From: Marinibacterium profundimaris
GTDB taxonomy: Bacteria > Pseudomonadota > Alphaproteobacteria > Rhodobacterales > Rhodobacteraceae
Length of the DNA stretch: 64,000 nucleotides
Assembly: GCF_002210095.1 (NCBI RefSeq)
Contig: NZ_AQQR01000004.1
Span: 124,001 to 188,000 of the forward strand
Direction of reading: 5' to 3'
Below the pieces are notes generated by a model that searched no databases, was not told the DNA's origin, and saw only the letters and a list, made by a program, of their open reading frames with translations. Positions 9,628-20,895 of the stretch are shown here, piece by piece (the first letter of the stretch is position 1; each line of letters starts with the position of its first letter). The position numbers were made by a program, and so were the translations under genes.

Positions 9628-9693
9628 TCCCCGCTCCGGATAGCCCGGCCCCTGCCCCGCAGACCGCCCGCCGCATCGGCGCGGCGTCCCCTG

Positions 9694-9734
9694 CTTCATC
9701 TTTGTCTCAAATACTCCGACACGGCACCGGCCAC
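9694..9734 (+). repeat. Dispersed intergenic repeat, variant with ATACTCCGACAC
   Basis: CTTCATCTTTG, then CAAATACTCCGACAC, then CACCGGCCAC. A near copy stands at 24934-24973 and looser copies at 25002, 15117, 20751 and 36113. It lies 66 bp after the lipoprotein gene, ahead of sucA. Function unknown. Confidence 0.6.
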
Positions 9735-9862
9735 CCGGCGCGGCCTCAGGACAGGGCACCGGCCCTGTGCCTCGACGCGCGCCCCGGCCTGCCCCGCCAT
9801 CGCGCGTTGCGCCGCCCCGCCCGCCTCTCGACCCCCGGTCCCAACCTTCACGAGGTCCACAC

Positions 9863-12829
9863 ATGACCGACCAAAGCCCGAACGACCTGTTCCATGCCTC
9901 TTCCTTCATGCAGGGGCACAACGCGGAATACCTTGAACAGCTTTATGCCCAGTATGCCAACGACCCCAATATGGTCGATGCCGCCTGGGCCGAGTTCTTC
10001 AAGGCGCTCGGCGATGCGGAAACCGACGTGAAGAAAGAGGCCACGGGCCCGTCCTGGGCGCGCGCCGACTGGCCGCCGATGCCCGGCGACGACCTGACCG
10101 CGGCGCTGACCGGCGACTGGCCCGCAGCCCCGCCCGAAGAGGCCAAGGCCGCCGCGAAGAAGATCAAGGACAAGGCGAAGTCCACCGGGGTCGAAGTCTC
10201 GGACGAGCAGGTCAAGCAGGCCGTGCTGGACAGTGTCCGCGCGCTGATGCTGATCCGCGCCTACCGGATCCGGGGCCACCTGGCCGCCGATCTCGATCCG
10301 CTGGGCATGCGCGACATGACCAACCACCACGAGCTGGAGCCGAAGACCTTCGGCTTCACCGATGCCGACATGGACCGGCCGATCTTCCTGGACAACGTCC
10401 TGGGCCTGCAGGTCGCCTCGCTCCGGCAGATCCTGGAGATCGTGAAACGCACCTATTGCGGCACCTTCGCACTGCAGTACATGCATATTTCCGATCCCGA
10501 ACAGGCCAGCTGGCTGAAGGAACGGATCGAGGGGCTGGGCAAGGAGATCCAGTTCACCCGCGAGGGCCGGCGCGCCATCCTCAACAAGATGGTCGAGGCC
10601 GAGGGCTTTGAAAAGTTCCTGCATGTCAAGTACATGGGCACCAAGCGCTTTGGCCTGGACGGCGGTGAAAGCCTGATCCCGGCGATGGAGCAGATCATCA
10701 AGCGGGGCGGCAACCTCGGGGTGAAAGAGATCGTCATCGGCATGCCGCACCGCGGCCGCCTGTCGGTCCTGGCCAACGTGATGCAAAAGCCCTACCGCGC
10801 GATCTTCAACGAATTCCAGGGCGGCAGCTTCAAGCCCGAGGATGTCGACGGGTCGGGCGACGTGAAATACCACCTCGGCGCGTCGAGCGACCGGGAATTC
10901 GACGGCAACACGGTGCACCTTTCGCTGACCGCGAACCCGTCGCACCTGGAGGCGGTGAACCCGGTCGTTTTGGGCAAGGCGCGGGCCAAGCAGGACCAGC
11001 TGCACGATGACGAGCGCACCGCGGTGCTGCCGATCCTTCTGCATGGCGACGCGGCCTTTGCCGGCCAGGGCGTGGTGGCGGAATGCCTGCAGCTGTCGGG
11101 TATCCGCGGCCACCGCACCGGCGGCACGATCCATATCATCGTGAACAACCAGATCGGTTTTACCACGGCGCCGCATTTCTCGCGCACCTCGCCCTATCCG
11201 ACGGATATCGCGCTGATGGTCGAGGCGCCGATCTTCCACGTGAACGGGGACGATCCGGAGGCGGTCGTGCATGCCGCCAAGGTCGCGACCGAATTCCGCC
11301 AGAAGTTCCGCAAGGACGTGGTCATCGACATCTTCTGCTACCGCCGCTTCGGTCACAACGAAGGCGACGAGCCGATGTTCACCAACCCGGTGATGTACAA
11401 GAAGATCAAGACCCACAAGACCACGCTGAGCCTTTATACCGAACGTCTCGTCAAGGATGGCCTCATCCCCGAGGGCGAGATCGAGGACATGAAGGCCGCC
11501 TTCCAGTCGCACCTGAACGAGGAGTTCGAGGCCGGCAAGGATTACAAGCCCAACAAGGCCGACTGGCTGGACGGGCGCTGGTCGCACCTGGATCGCCACG
11601 GCGAGGAATACGTGCGCGGCGAGACGGCGATCAGCGAGGACACGCTGAAGGATCTGGGCACCGCCCTGACCCGCCTGCCCGAAGGGTTTCCGGCGCACCG
11701 CACCGTGTCGCGGCTGATCGAGGCCAAGACCCAGATGTTCGAGACCGGAGAGGGCTTTGACTGGGCCACCGGCGAGGCCATGGCCTTCGGCTCTCTGCTG
11801 ACCGAGGGCTATCCGGTCCGGCTGGCGGGGCAGGATTCGGCGCGGGGCACGTTCTCGCAGCGGCATTCGGCCCTGATCAACCAGGAGACGGAAGAGCGGT
11901 ATTACCCGCTCAACAACATCCGCGCGGGCCAGGCGCATTACGAAGTCATCGATTCGATGCTGTCGGAATACGCGGTGCTGGGCTTTGAATACGGCTATTC
12001 GCTGGCCGAGCCCAACGCGCTGACGCTCTGGGAAGGCCAGTTCGGCGATTTCGCCAACGGCGCGCAGATCATGTTCGACCAGTTCATCAGCTCTGGCGAA
12101 TCGAAATGGCTGCGGATGTCGGGCCTCGTGGTGCTGCTGCCGCATGGCTACGAGGGCCAGGGCCCGGAACACAGCTCGGCCCGGCTGGAACGCTTCCTGC
12201 AGATGTGCGGGCAGGACAACTGGATCGTGGCGAACTGCACGACGCCGGCGAACTACTTCCACATCCTGCGCCGGCAGCTGCACCGGTCCTTCCGCAAGCC
12301 GCTGATCCTGATGACGCCGAAATCGCTGCTGCGCCACAAGCTGGCGGTCAGCAAGGCGTCGGAATTCACCACCGGATCCAGCTTCCACCGCGTTCTGTGG
12401 GACGATGCCGAGCACGGCAATTCGGACACGACGCTGGTGGCCGACGCCAAGATCAAGCGCGTCGTCATGTGTTCGGGCAAGGTCTACTACGACCTGCTCG
12501 AAGAACGCGACGCCCGCGGGATCGACGACATCTACCTGCTGCGGATCGAGCAGTTCTATCCCTTCCCGGCGATTTCGCTGGTCAAGGAGCTGGAGCGCTT
12601 CCCGCAGGCCGAGATGATCTGGTGCCAGGAAGAACCCAAGAACCAGGGCGCCTGGAGCTTCATCGAACCGAATATCGAATGGGTGCTGGGCCGCACGGAC
12701 GCGGTTCACAAGCGTCCCGTCTACGTGGGCCGCGCGACCTCGGCCTCGCCCGCGACGGGTCTCGCCAGCCAGCACAAGGCACAGCAAGAAGCGCTCGTGA
12801 ACGACGCGCTGACGATCAAAGGAAACTGA
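9863..12829 (+). CDS. sucA: 2-Oxoglutarate dehydrogenase E1 component
   Basis: A 988-residue thiamine-diphosphate enzyme, the E1 of the 2-oxoglutarate dehydrogenase complex, decarboxylating 2-oxoglutarate and succinylating the lipoyl group of SucB. The N-terminal tail ([22 protein letters not shown]) is the usual E1o/E2-binding segment. [28 protein letters not shown] and [16 protein letters not shown] are family signatures around the cofactor. [21 protein letters not shown] is in the C-terminal half. The ATG at 9863 was chosen because the protein family starts here; the open frame extends 32 codons upstream without a ribosome site. sucB starts four bases after its stop. Confidence 0.97.
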   Translation: MTDQSPNDLFHASSFMQGHNAEYLEQLYAQYANDPNMVDAAWAEFFKALGDAETDVKKEATGPSWARADWPPMPGDDLTAALTGDWPAAPPEEAKAAAKKIKDKAKSTGVEVSDEQVKQAVLDSVRALMLIRAYRIRGHLAADLDPLGMRDMTNHHELEPKTFGFTDADMDRPIFLDNVLGLQVASLRQILEIVKRTYCGTFALQYMHISDPEQASWLKERIEGLGKEIQFTREGRRAILNKMVEAEGFEKFLHVKYMGTKRFGLDGGESLIPAMEQIIKRGGNLGVKEIVIGMPHRGRLSVLANVMQKPYRAIFNEFQGGSFKPEDVDGSGDVKYHLGASSDREFDGNTVHLSLTANPSHLEAVNPVVLGKARAKQDQLHDDERTAVLPILLHGDAAFAGQGVVAECLQLSGIRGHRTGGTIHIIVNNQIGFTTAPHFSRTSPYPTDIALMVEAPIFHVNGDDPEAVVHAAKVATEFRQKFRKDVVIDIFCYRRFGHNEGDEPMFTNPVMYKKIKTHKTTLSLYTERLVKDGLIPEGEIEDMKAAFQSHLNEEFEAGKDYKPNKADWLDGRWSHLDRHGEEYVRGETAISEDTLKDLGTALTRLPEGFPAHRTVSRLIEAKTQMFETGEGFDWATGEAMAFGSLLTEGYPVRLAGQDSARGTFSQRHSALINQETEERYYPLNNIRAGQAHYEVIDSMLSEYAVLGFEYGYSLAEPNALTLWEGQFGDFANGAQIMFDQFISSGESKWLRMSGLVVLLPHGYEGQGPEHSSARLERFLQMCGQDNWIVANCTTPANYFHILRRQLHRSFRKPLILMTPKSLLRHKLAVSKASEFTTGSSFHRVLWDDAEHGNSDTTLVADAKIKRVVMCSGKVYYDLLEERDARGIDDIYLLRIEQFYPFPAISLVKELERFPQAEMIWCQEEPKNQGAWSFIEPNIEWVLGRTDAVHKRPVYVGRATSASPATGLASQHKAQQEALVNDALTIKGN

Positions 12830-12833
12830 AGAC

Positions 12834-14417
<1,584 letters not shown>

Positions 14418-14425
14418 CAGGGAGC

Positions 14426-14443
14426 GGCGGGGGAGACCCCGCC
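14426..14443 (+). other. GC hairpin after sucB
   Basis: GGCGGGG, loop GAGA, CCCCGCC, eight bases after the sucB stop. The GNRA-type loop makes it stable. No T-run follows; it may protect the mRNA 3' end or attenuate read-through to the next genes. Confidence 0.5.
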
Positions 14444-14535
14444 CGACCGCCCATGGCAACATGCACGGCCAGACATGACAGGATCACCGCTGGCCCGGAC
14501 GGAAATGCCCCCGCCCGGGCCGTGGGTGATGCCCG

Positions 14536-14560
14536 TGTAGGGTGGGGTTTCACCCCACCG
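14536..14560 (+). repeat. Dispersed hairpin repeat, single copy
   Basis: TGTAGGGTGGGG, then TTTC, then ACCCCACCG. It matches 24 of 25 bases of each arm of the inverted repeat at 39018-39081. The unit itself folds (GGTGGGG with CCCCACC). It lies 33 bp ahead of the MAPEG gene. Confidence 0.7.
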
Positions 14561-14592
14561 CACGCGACACCCGCCGCAGCAGGGACAGGCGC

Positions 14593-14988
14593 ATGACCTC
14601 ACCCGAACTCACCGCCCTGGCCCTGGCCGCGCTGCTGCAGGTGGCGCAGTTCGGTGCCTATTCGATTGCCGCGCAGAAACAGGTCGGCTCGAAATACGCC
14701 GCCTCGCCGCGGGACGAACCCCGCCAGCTGACCGGCACCGCCGGGCGCCTGCAACGCGCGCTGAACAACCATTTCGAAGGGCTGATCCTTTTCACCATCG
14801 CCGTCGTGGTGGTGGTGCTGGGCGAGGCCACCTCGCCGCTCACCGCCATCTGTGGCTGGGTCTACCTGGCGGCGCGCATCGCCTATGTGCCGGCCTATGT
14901 CGCGGGGCTCGCCCCCGGACGTTCGCTGATCTGGGCGGTCGGCTTCCTGGCGACGCTGGTGATGCTGATCGCCGGGCTGGTGGCGTGA
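14593..14988 (+). CDS. MAPEG family membrane protein
   Basis: A 131-residue protein with four hydrophobic helices and a polar loop [18 protein letters not shown], then [14 protein letters not shown], the MAPEG (eicosanoid/glutathione metabolism) signature with its conserved Asn and Glu, and [18 protein letters not shown] near the end. Bacterial members are poorly characterised and some have glutathione transferase activity. It lies between sucB and lpd, where its presence is probably incidental. Confidence 0.8.
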   Translation: MTSPELTALALAALLQVAQFGAYSIAAQKQVGSKYAASPRDEPRQLTGTAGRLQRALNNHFEGLILFTIAVVVVVLGEATSPLTAICGWVYLAARIAYVPAYVAGLAPGRSLIWAVGFLATLVMLIAGLVA

Positions 14989-15116
14989 TGCGGGACCCGG
15001 CCGGCCACTTCACCAGAACGCGCTGCAACCGGCGCGGGGCCCTCTCTTGCGCTGCACGCCGCCATCCCGCGTCGCGCCGGACACCACGGTCCGGGGGTCC
15101 CATGACCCGCCCCATA

Positions 15117-15182
15117 TCTTCATCTTTGCAAAAATACCTCCGGGGGTGAATGGGCCACAGGCCCAGAGGGGGCAGCGCCCCC
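15117..15182 (+). repeat. Dispersed intergenic repeat with two hairpins
   Basis: TCTTCATCTTTG, AAAAATACCTCCGGGGG, a hairpin (TGGGCC, ACA, GGCCCA) and a second hairpin (GGGGGC, AGC, GCCCCC). A minus-strand copy at 20751-20810 has the same order, but its first hairpin has a different stem sequence with pairing kept. It ends 29 bases before the lpd start codon. Function unknown; a structural RNA or terminator-like role is possible. Confidence 0.75.
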
Positions 15183-15211
15183 TTCCCCACCAAACAGAAA
15201 GGACGACCCAA

Positions 15212-16600
15212 ATGGCAGAATACGACGTCATCGTCATCGGAGCCGGCCCCGGCGGCTATGTCTGCGCCATCCGCTGCGCGCAACTCGGCCTGAAGACCGC
15301 CGTTGTCGAGGGGCGCGAGACGCTCGGCGGCACCTGCCTGAATGTCGGCTGCATCCCGTCCAAGGCCCTGCTGCATGCCACCCATGAACTCCACGAGGCC
15401 GAGCATAACTTCGCCACCATGGGCCTGAAGGTCGAAAAACCCGAAGTCGACTGGGCGCAGATGCAGAGTTACAAGCAGGATGTCGTGAACGGCAACACCG
15501 GCGGCATCGAATTCCTGTTCAAGAAGAACAAGATCACCTGGCTGAAGGGCTGGGGCTCGATCCCCGAGGCCGGCAAGGTCAAGGTCGGCGACGAGGTGCA
15601 CGAGGCCAAGTCGATCATCATCGCCAGCGGCTCGGTTCCCGCCAGCCTGCCCGGCGTCGAGGTCGACGAGGAAACCATCGTCACCTCCACCGGCGCGCTG
15701 TCGCTGAAGGACAAGCCGAAGTCGATGGTGGTGATCGGCGCCGGCGTCATCGGGCTGGAACTGGGCTCGGTCTATGCCCGCCTCGGCGCCGAGGTGACGG
15801 TGGTCGAATATCTCGACGTGGTCACGCCCGGCATGGATGCCGAGGTGCAGCGCCAGTTCCAGCGGATGCTGAAGAAACAGGGGCTGAACTTCGTCATGGG
15901 CGCCGCCGTGCAATCGGCCAAAGCCGAGGGCGGCAAGGCCAGGGTGAGCTACAAGCTGCGCAAGGACGACAGCGAGCACGAGATCGAGGCGGAGACCGTC
16001 CTCGTCGCCACCGGCCGCAAGCCCTACACCGAAGGCCTGGGGCTGGACACTCTGGGCGTGAAGCTGACGGATCGCGGCCAGGTCGAGGTCGATGCCCACT
16101 GGCAGACCTCGGTTCCAGGCATCTACGCGATCGGCGACTGCATCGCCGGCCCGATGCTGGCCCACAAGGCCGAGGACGAGGGCATGGCCGTCGCCGAGGT
16201 CTGCGCCGGCAAGCATGGCCACGTGAATTACGACGTGATCCCGGGCGTGATCTACACCCACCCCGAGGTGTCGAACGTGGGCGCGACCGAGGAAAGCCTC
16301 AAGGAGGCGGGCCGCAAGTACAAGGTGGGCAAGTTCTCGTTCATGGGCAACGCGCGGGCCAAGGCGATCTTTGCCGCCGAAGGGTTCGTGAAGATCCTGG
16401 CCGATGCGGAAACCGACCGGATCCTCGGCGCCCATATCATCGGCCCGGCGGCGGGCGACCTGATCCACGAGATCTGCGTGGCGATGGAATTCGGCGCCGC
16501 GGCGCAGGACCTGGCGCTGACCTGCCACGCGCACCCGACCTATTCCGAGGCGGTGCGCGAAGCGGCCCTGGCCTGCGGCGACGGCCCGATCCACAGCTGA
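15212..16600 (+). CDS. lpd: Dihydrolipoyl dehydrogenase (E3)
   Basis: A 462-residue flavoprotein that reoxidises the dihydrolipoyl groups of 2-oxoacid dehydrogenase complexes with NAD. Features in order: FAD motif [15 protein letters not shown] (residues 7-20), redox disulfide [11 protein letters not shown] (Cys42 and Cys47), NAD motif [41 protein letters not shown] and the C-terminal catalytic His-Glu in [15 protein letters not shown] precedes the ATG. It closes the suc cluster and ends in a strong terminator, but a MAPEG gene and a repeat element separate it from sucB, so it may have its own promoter. Confidence 0.97.
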   Translation: MAEYDVIVIGAGPGGYVCAIRCAQLGLKTAVVEGRETLGGTCLNVGCIPSKALLHATHELHEAEHNFATMGLKVEKPEVDWAQMQSYKQDVVNGNTGGIEFLFKKNKITWLKGWGSIPEAGKVKVGDEVHEAKSIIIASGSVPASLPGVEVDEETIVTSTGALSLKDKPKSMVVIGAGVIGLELGSVYARLGAEVTVVEYLDVVTPGMDAEVQRQFQRMLKKQGLNFVMGAAVQSAKAEGGKARVSYKLRKDDSEHEIEAETVLVATGRKPYTEGLGLDTLGVKLTDRGQVEVDAHWQTSVPGIYAIGDCIAGPMLAHKAEDEGMAVAEVCAGKHGHVNYDVIPGVIYTHPEVSNVGATEESLKEAGRKYKVGKFSFMGNARAKAIFAAEGFVKILADAETDRILGAHIIGPAAGDLIHEICVAMEFGAAAQDLALTCHAHPTYSEAVREAALACGDGPIHS

Positions 16601-16622
16601 TCGCGCCGTGCTGTCCGAAAAA

Positions 16623-16656
16623 GCAAAAGGGCCGCCCTGCGGGGCGGCCCTTTTGC
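16623..16656 (+). terminator. Bidirectional terminator after lpd
   Basis: A 15-bp perfect stem (GCAAAAGGGCCGCCC and its complement) with a four-base loop, flanked by A4 and T4, 22 bases after the lpd stop. It faces the convergent PPOX-fold gene and can work on both strands. Confidence 0.88.
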
Positions 16657-16668
16657 GTCCTCTGAGCC

Positions 16669-16715
16669 GGCCGGAGGCGAAGCCTCCGGCCCCGGGCGGC
16701 GCCGTCAGGCGCCGC
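16669..16715. repeat. Pair of GC-rich hairpins between lpd and the PPOX gene
   Basis: First hairpin: GGCCGGAGGC, loop GAA, and complement. Second: GCGGCGCC, loop GTCA, GGCGCCGC. Neither has a T-run. They lie 20 bases after the stop of the convergent minus-strand gene and may mark the mRNA 3' end. Confidence 0.55.
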
Positions 16716-16734
16716 AACCCCTCGGCCATGGCGC

Positions 16735-17340
16735 TCACCACATGGTCTTTTCCGCGCGCCCGTGCCACTCCGCGTCATAGGCCGCCCCGCCCTCCTCGCC
16801 CGAGGAGGCCTCGGCCAGAAGCGCCCCCACCGTGGGCAGGTCCGCGCTTTCGTCGCCGCTTTTCCAGGTCCTGGCGCGCATCAGCGCGCGGGCGCACTGG
16901 CTGTAGATCTCCGAAATCGACACCACGATCACCGTCGCGGGCTGCTTGCCGCCCTTTTCGAACCGGGCGCACAGCCCGGCATCGGCGGTCAGCCGCGCCG
17001 TCCCGTTCACGCGGACCACGTTGTTCGACCCCGGCACCAGGAACATCAGCGACACGCGCCCGTCGCGGACGATGTTGCGCAGCGAATCCAGCCGGTTGTT
17101 GCCGCGCCAGTCCGGCAGCGCCAGCGTAGTGTCGTCCAGCTCCTGCACCACGGGGCCATCGTCCCCGCGCGGGCTGCCATCGGTGCCCTCGGGCCCCACC
17201 GTGCCCAGGATGCACAGGCGCGAGGCCATGATCCACTGACGATAGAGCGGCGTCATCCGGGTCACCACCTTGCGCAAGGCGGGCTGGCCGGGCTGACCGT
17301 AAAGCGCCTCGAGCGCGGAAAGATCGGTGATGTAGTCCAT
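16735..17340 (-). CDS. Pyridoxamine 5'-phosphate oxidase-fold flavoprotein
   Basis: A 201-residue split-barrel FMN-binding protein of the PPOX class. It begins MDYITDLSALEALYG and has the signature order MASRLCILGTVGPEGTDGSP, DDTTLALPDWRGNNRLDSL and RVSLMFLVPGSNNVVRVNG. These proteins bind FMN or F420-like cofactors; this branch is usually annotated only as a pyridoxamine 5'-phosphate oxidase family protein and lacks the classical PdxH C-terminal motif. AGGGAG lies nine bases ahead of the ATG. Substrate unknown. Confidence 0.8.
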   Translation of the reverse strand: MDYITDLSALEALYGQPGQPALRKVVTRMTPLYRQWIMASRLCILGTVGPEGTDGSPRGDDGPVVQELDDTTLALPDWRGNNRLDSLRNIVRDGRVSLMFLVPGSNNVVRVNGTARLTADAGLCARFEKGGKQPATVIVVSISEIYSQCARALMRARTWKSGDESADLPTVGALLAEASSGEEGGAAYDAEWHGRAEKTMW

Positions 17341-17415
17341 GGGGCGCGGCTCCCTGTTTGGCGCGTTACGGTCCGCCCCCGCACCGGGACGGCTCAGATG
17401 CAGGTCCCCGTCGGC

Positions 17416-18183
17416 TCAGGCGGCGCGGTCCGGGGCGAAGCCCGCCTCGGCCATCAGCGCGTCGCTGGCGGTTTCGATCTCGGTTTCCAGGCGGGTCATG
17501 AAGGCGGCGGTTTCGACGCCCGGCGGGATGGTTTCCAGGATCTCGACCACCGCCGTGCCGGGGTGTTTCATGATGCCCTTGCGCGGCCAGAAAAGGCCCA
17601 CGTTCGTCGCCGTCGGCACGCAGCTGTGCGCGAATTGGGTGTAAAGCACGGCGGCGCCGGACTTGTAGCGCACGTGTTTGCCCGGCGCGACGCGGGTCCC
17701 CTGCGGGTAGATCACCAGTTGGCCGGGATCGGCGCGGCCATGGGCCACGTCCTCGATCATGCGCGCGATGGCCGCGCCGCGCTTGCCCCGGTCGACCGGC
17801 ACGCAGCCCAGGCGCTTGGCATAGACGCCGATGACCGGCGTCCACATCAGCTCGCGTTTCATGATGAATTTCGGGCGCGGCAGGGCCTCGAACAGGATCA
17901 GGATATCGAGGAAGGACTGATGCTTGGCCGCGATCAGCACCTCGCCCTGCGGGACCGGGCCGCGCAATTCGGTGCGGATGCCGACCATCCAGCGCGCGGT
18001 CCAGAAGACCCAGTGGCAATAGAGGTTGCAGGCCTTGCGCGCGCCCTCGGGCGAGACGATCGCCCAGGGCGCGAAGACGATACCCAGGATCAGCATCACG
18101 AGATACATCTGCACCGTGAAGATCAGCGAAACGACCCAGCGGACCGCGCCGCGCAGCCCGGTGGGAGCGGTGTTGAAGCTCAT
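17416..18183 (-). CDS. plsC: 1-Acyl-sn-glycerol-3-phosphate acyltransferase
   Basis: A 255-residue membrane-bound acyltransferase that makes phosphatidic acid. A long N-terminal hydrophobic helix (residues 17-40) is followed by the HX4D motif KHQSFLD (His88, Asp93), the substrate block KRELMWTPVIGVYAKRLGCVPVDRG and the third motif VIYPQGTRVAPG (usually EGTR; here Gln replaces Glu). The start overlaps the ftsX stop by four bases, so it is the last gene of an ftsE-ftsX-plsC unit, coupling phospholipid synthesis to division genes. Confidence 0.9.
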   Translation of the reverse strand: MSFNTAPTGLRGAVRWVVSLIFTVQMYLVMLILGIVFAPWAIVSPEGARKACNLYCHWVFWTARWMVGIRTELRGPVPQGEVLIAAKHQSFLDILILFEALPRPKFIMKRELMWTPVIGVYAKRLGCVPVDRGKRGAAIARMIEDVAHGRADPGQLVIYPQGTRVAPGKHVRYKSGAAVLYTQFAHSCVPTATNVGLFWPRKGIMKHPGTAVVEILETIPPGVETAAFMTRLETEIETASDALMAEAGFAPDRAA

Positions 18184-19079
18184 GACAGCGACCTCAGCGT
18201 GCGGCGGGCGGCGAAGCCCGTGGCAAGGCAGGCGACCACGGCGGCCAGCGGCGGGATCACCAGCGGCCAGAGCCAGCCCGCCCCGGAAAAGCCCAGCCCG
18301 GTGAGGAACCCGCCCTCGTCCGAGACACTGGGCAGGAAGAAGATGCCCAGCAGCCCGGCGGCCACACCTGCCGCGGCGCCGATCAGCCCGCGCAGGGTAA
18401 AGCGGCGCACGAAGGCGCGGGCGATATAGCCGTCCTGCGCGCCCACCAGCCGCAGCACCTCGATCACCTGTCGGTTGGCGGCCAGCGCGGAATTGGCGGC
18501 CAGCGTGATCATCGCCGCCATCGCCCCGCCGATCAGCAGGATCGAGATCCAGCCCAGCAGGCGCAGCCGGTCGGCCGCGACCACCAGCGGCCGGCGCCAG
18601 CGCGTGTGGTCGTCAAGCACCGCGCCCGGCACCTCGGCCTGCAGCCGCAGGCGCAGCCCGGCCGCGTCGAAGCCCTCGGCCGTCTCGATCACCTCGATCA
18701 GGCGGGGGACGGGCAGCGTGTCGATCGGCAGATCCGGGCCGAACCAGGGCAGCAGCAGCGCGGCCTGTTCCTCGTCGGTGAAGGCGCGGGCGGATTGCAC
18801 GCCCGGGGTCTGGCGCAACAGCCGCAGGGTCAGGTCGGTCTGCGCCGCCATCTGGTCGTCGGGGGCCGAGATGCGGACAGTGGCCGACCGGGCCAGCTCT
18901 TCGGACCAGCGGGTCGCGAGGCGGCCCGAGGCCATCGACAGCGCCATGGCGAAGACGGCCAGGAAGGCCATCGCGCCCGAGGCAAAGAGCGTCAGCCGCG
19001 CGGTGAATCCCGTCGGCGGCACCACCCGGTCGGCCTGGGCATCGCCCAGCACCAGCGCGCGCAGGTCGGTCACCTTCAT
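18180..19079 (-). CDS. ftsX: Cell division protein FtsX (ABC permease)
   Basis: A 299-residue FtsX-type permease with an N-terminal cytoplasmic stretch, a first helix (LFASGAMAFLAVFAMAL), a periplasmic domain of about 110 residues and three more helices, the second ending in the family block RQVIEVLRLVGAQDGYIARAF. With FtsE it signals from the divisome to peptidoglycan hydrolases. Its ATG overlaps the ftsE stop (ATGA) and its stop overlaps the plsC start, so the three genes are coupled. Sequence is divergent from enterobacterial FtsX, as is normal for the group. Confidence 0.88.
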   Translation of the reverse strand: MKVTDLRALVLGDAQADRVVPPTGFTARLTLFASGAMAFLAVFAMALSMASGRLATRWSEELARSATVRISAPDDQMAAQTDLTLRLLRQTPGVQSARAFTDEEQAALLLPWFGPDLPIDTLPVPRLIEVIETAEGFDAAGLRLRLQAEVPGAVLDDHTRWRRPLVVAADRLRLLGWISILLIGGAMAAMITLAANSALAANRQVIEVLRLVGAQDGYIARAFVRRFTLRGLIGAAAGVAAGLLGIFFLPSVSDEGGFLTGLGFSGAGWLWPLVIPPLAAVVACLATGFAARRTLRSLS

Positions 19080-19753
19080 AGGTCCGCCCCCGCCGTGGTC
19101 AGCCTGCGCTTGGAGATCCGCAGAACGCGCGCCTGGATCTTGCTTTTGGTGGCGCGGATCAGGGCAAGATCGTGGCTGGCCATCACCACCGTCTTGCCCA
19201 TGCGGTTGAGTTCGATCAGCAGCTGCAGCAGGCGCTGCGACATGTCCCAGTCGACATTGCCGGTGGGTTCGTCCGCGATGATCACGTCGGGCGACATGAT
19301 GATCGCCCGGGCCAGCGCCGCGCGCTGGCGCTCGCCGCCCGACAGTTCCGGCGGCAGGGCCTCGGCGCGCGAGGACAGGCCCACCCAGTGCATCAGTTCG
19401 GCCAGGTTGTCGGCCTCGGCGGCCACATCGCGGCCCGAGACCGTCAGCGGCAGGGCCAGGTTGTCGATCAGCGGCAGGTGGTCGAGGAACTGGCAATCCT
19501 GGTGCACGACCCCGATCCTCCGCCGCATCCGGGCCAGCCCGTCGCGGTCCAGCGCCGCAAGGTCGGTGTCGAAGATCCGGACCCGCCCCGAGGTCGGGCT
19601 GAGCGCCCCGTAGAGCAGCCGCAGGAAGGTCGTCTTGCCTGCCCCCGAGGGGCCGGTGAGGAAGTGAAATGATCCGGGCGCCAGCTGCAGCGAGACATCG
19701 CCGAACAACTCGGCCCCGCCATAGGAATAGCCCACCTGCTCCAGCTCGATCAC
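19076..19753 (-). CDS. ftsE: Cell division ATP-binding protein FtsE
   Basis: A 225-residue ABC ATPase. Walker A is GPSGAGKTTFLRLL near residue 35, the signature LSGGERQRAALARAI follows near 135, and Walker B DVIIADEPTGNVDWD near 155. The GTG at 19751-19753 is preferred: AGAGGGG stands six bases ahead and the protein then begins MIELEQVGYSYGG as FtsE proteins do. An ATG ten codons upstream has its purine run only one base away. First gene of ftsE-ftsX-plsC; divergent from the zinc-ribbon gene over 174 bp. Confidence 0.92.
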   Translation of the reverse strand: MIELEQVGYSYGGAELFGDVSLQLAPGSFHFLTGPSGAGKTTFLRLLYGALSPTSGRVRIFDTDLAALDRDGLARMRRRIGVVHQDCQFLDHLPLIDNLALPLTVSGRDVAAEADNLAELMHWVGLSSRAEALPPELSGGERQRAALARAIIMSPDVIIADEPTGNVDWDMSQRLLQLLIELNRMGKTVVMASHDLALIRATKSKIQARVLRISKRRLTTAGADL

Positions 19754-19927
19754 GTCTGCCCCTCTCGCTTTGCGGAAAGTCATGCCTCAGCCGCAAAGCA
19801 GTTGCAATGGCGCGACTTTGGCGGACGGAATCGGTGCCGGGAATTGCCGGTGATTGCGGAATCGTCTAACGCCGGAGGGGACAAGCCTGTTGCGGCGACG
19901 GACCGCAGCCAGCGGAGCGGAGGCAGG

Positions 19928-20701
19928 ATGCGGATCACATGCCCGAATTGCGGCGCCCAGTACGAGGTTCCTGCGGAGGTCATCCCGCAGGACGGGCGTG
20001 ACGTGCAATGCTCCAATTGTGGCGTAACCTGGTTCCAGCCCCATCCCGACCATGCCATGGACCCGGACACCGCCGAGCGGGCCGCGGCGGCCGTGCCCCC
20101 CGGGCCTGAGGAGGCCGTGGACGAAGATTACGGGGATTACGGCGAGGGCGGCGATGCGCCGGAACCTCCGGCGAGCGAGGCGGAGCGCGCCCGCCGGGAG
20201 CTTGACCCCGGGATCGCCGATATCCTGAGGCAGGAGGCCGCGCATGAGGCACGGCTGCGCGGATCGGAGCCTCTGGAAAGCCAGCCTGACCTTGGGCTGG
20301 AAGATCCCGCGCCCGAAAGCCCCGCCACCCGCGCCCGCAACCGGACCCAGCCGGCCCGCCAGAGCGATCCGATGGAGGACCCGGTGGGATCGTCGCGCCG
20401 CGACCTGCTGCCGGATATCGAGGAGATCAACTCTACCCTTCGGTCCGAGAACAGCCGGTCGGTCGCGCGCCGGGTGGTCTATGACGAGGACGACGAGGCC
20501 GAGGCGCCGCGGCGCAACGGGTTCTCGCGCGGGTTCGCGACCATGCTGATCCTGGCGGTGCTGCTGGTGCTGCTGTATGCGAATGCGCCGATGCTGTCGC
20601 AGAAGGTGCCGGTGCTGGACGCCTTCCTGAACGGGCTGGTCAACGGCGTGGACCGGGTCCGGCTGTGGCTGGATGCGCAGGTGAAGAGCTTTTCGGGCTG
20701 A
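19928..20701 (+). CDS. Zinc-ribbon domain membrane protein (MJ0042-type finger)
   Basis: A 257-residue protein. The N-terminus MRITCPNCGAQYEVP and later CSNCGVTW form a four-Cys zinc ribbon of the MJ0042 finger type (residues 5-37). A long acidic, Pro-rich and probably disordered middle follows, then one membrane helix (GFATMLILAVLLVLLYANAP) near residue 210 and a short tail. AGCGGAGGCAGG precedes the ATG. The finger would be cytoplasmic. It is divergent from ftsE, an arrangement I recall from other Rhodobacterales; function unknown. Confidence 0.75.
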   Translation: MRITCPNCGAQYEVPAEVIPQDGRDVQCSNCGVTWFQPHPDHAMDPDTAERAAAAVPPGPEEAVDEDYGDYGEGGDAPEPPASEAERARRELDPGIADILRQEAAHEARLRGSEPLESQPDLGLEDPAPESPATRARNRTQPARQSDPMEDPVGSSRRDLLPDIEEINSTLRSENSRSVARRVVYDEDDEAEAPRRNGFSRGFATMLILAVLLVLLYANAPMLSQKVPVLDAFLNGLVNGVDRVRLWLDAQVKSFSG

Positions 20702-20750
20702 TCGGGCCGTGCCCCGGTCCGGCGGACGGGGCGGGTTGAGCGCGGGGTCT

Positions 20751-20810
20751 GGGGGCGCTGCCCCCGTCGCCTGCGGCGACTCCCCCGGAGGTATTTTTCC
20801 AAGGTGAAGA
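20751..20810 (-). repeat. Dispersed intergenic repeat with two hairpins, minus-strand copy
   Basis: Read on the minus strand: TCTTCACCTTGG, AAAAATACCTCCGGGGG, hairpin GTCGCC-GCA-GGCGAC, hairpin GGGGGC-AGC-GCCCCC. It matches the copy at 15117 except that the first stem has changed on both sides. It lies between convergent genes, 85 bases after the DUF4175 gene stop. Confidence 0.75.
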
Positions 20811-20895
20811 CATGGGCCGCAGCGCGGGGTGGCACCGGCGCGCTGCAGGAGGCGAGACCGTGCCGGAAGGCCGGGCGAGCGGGGCCGCCCGGCGG

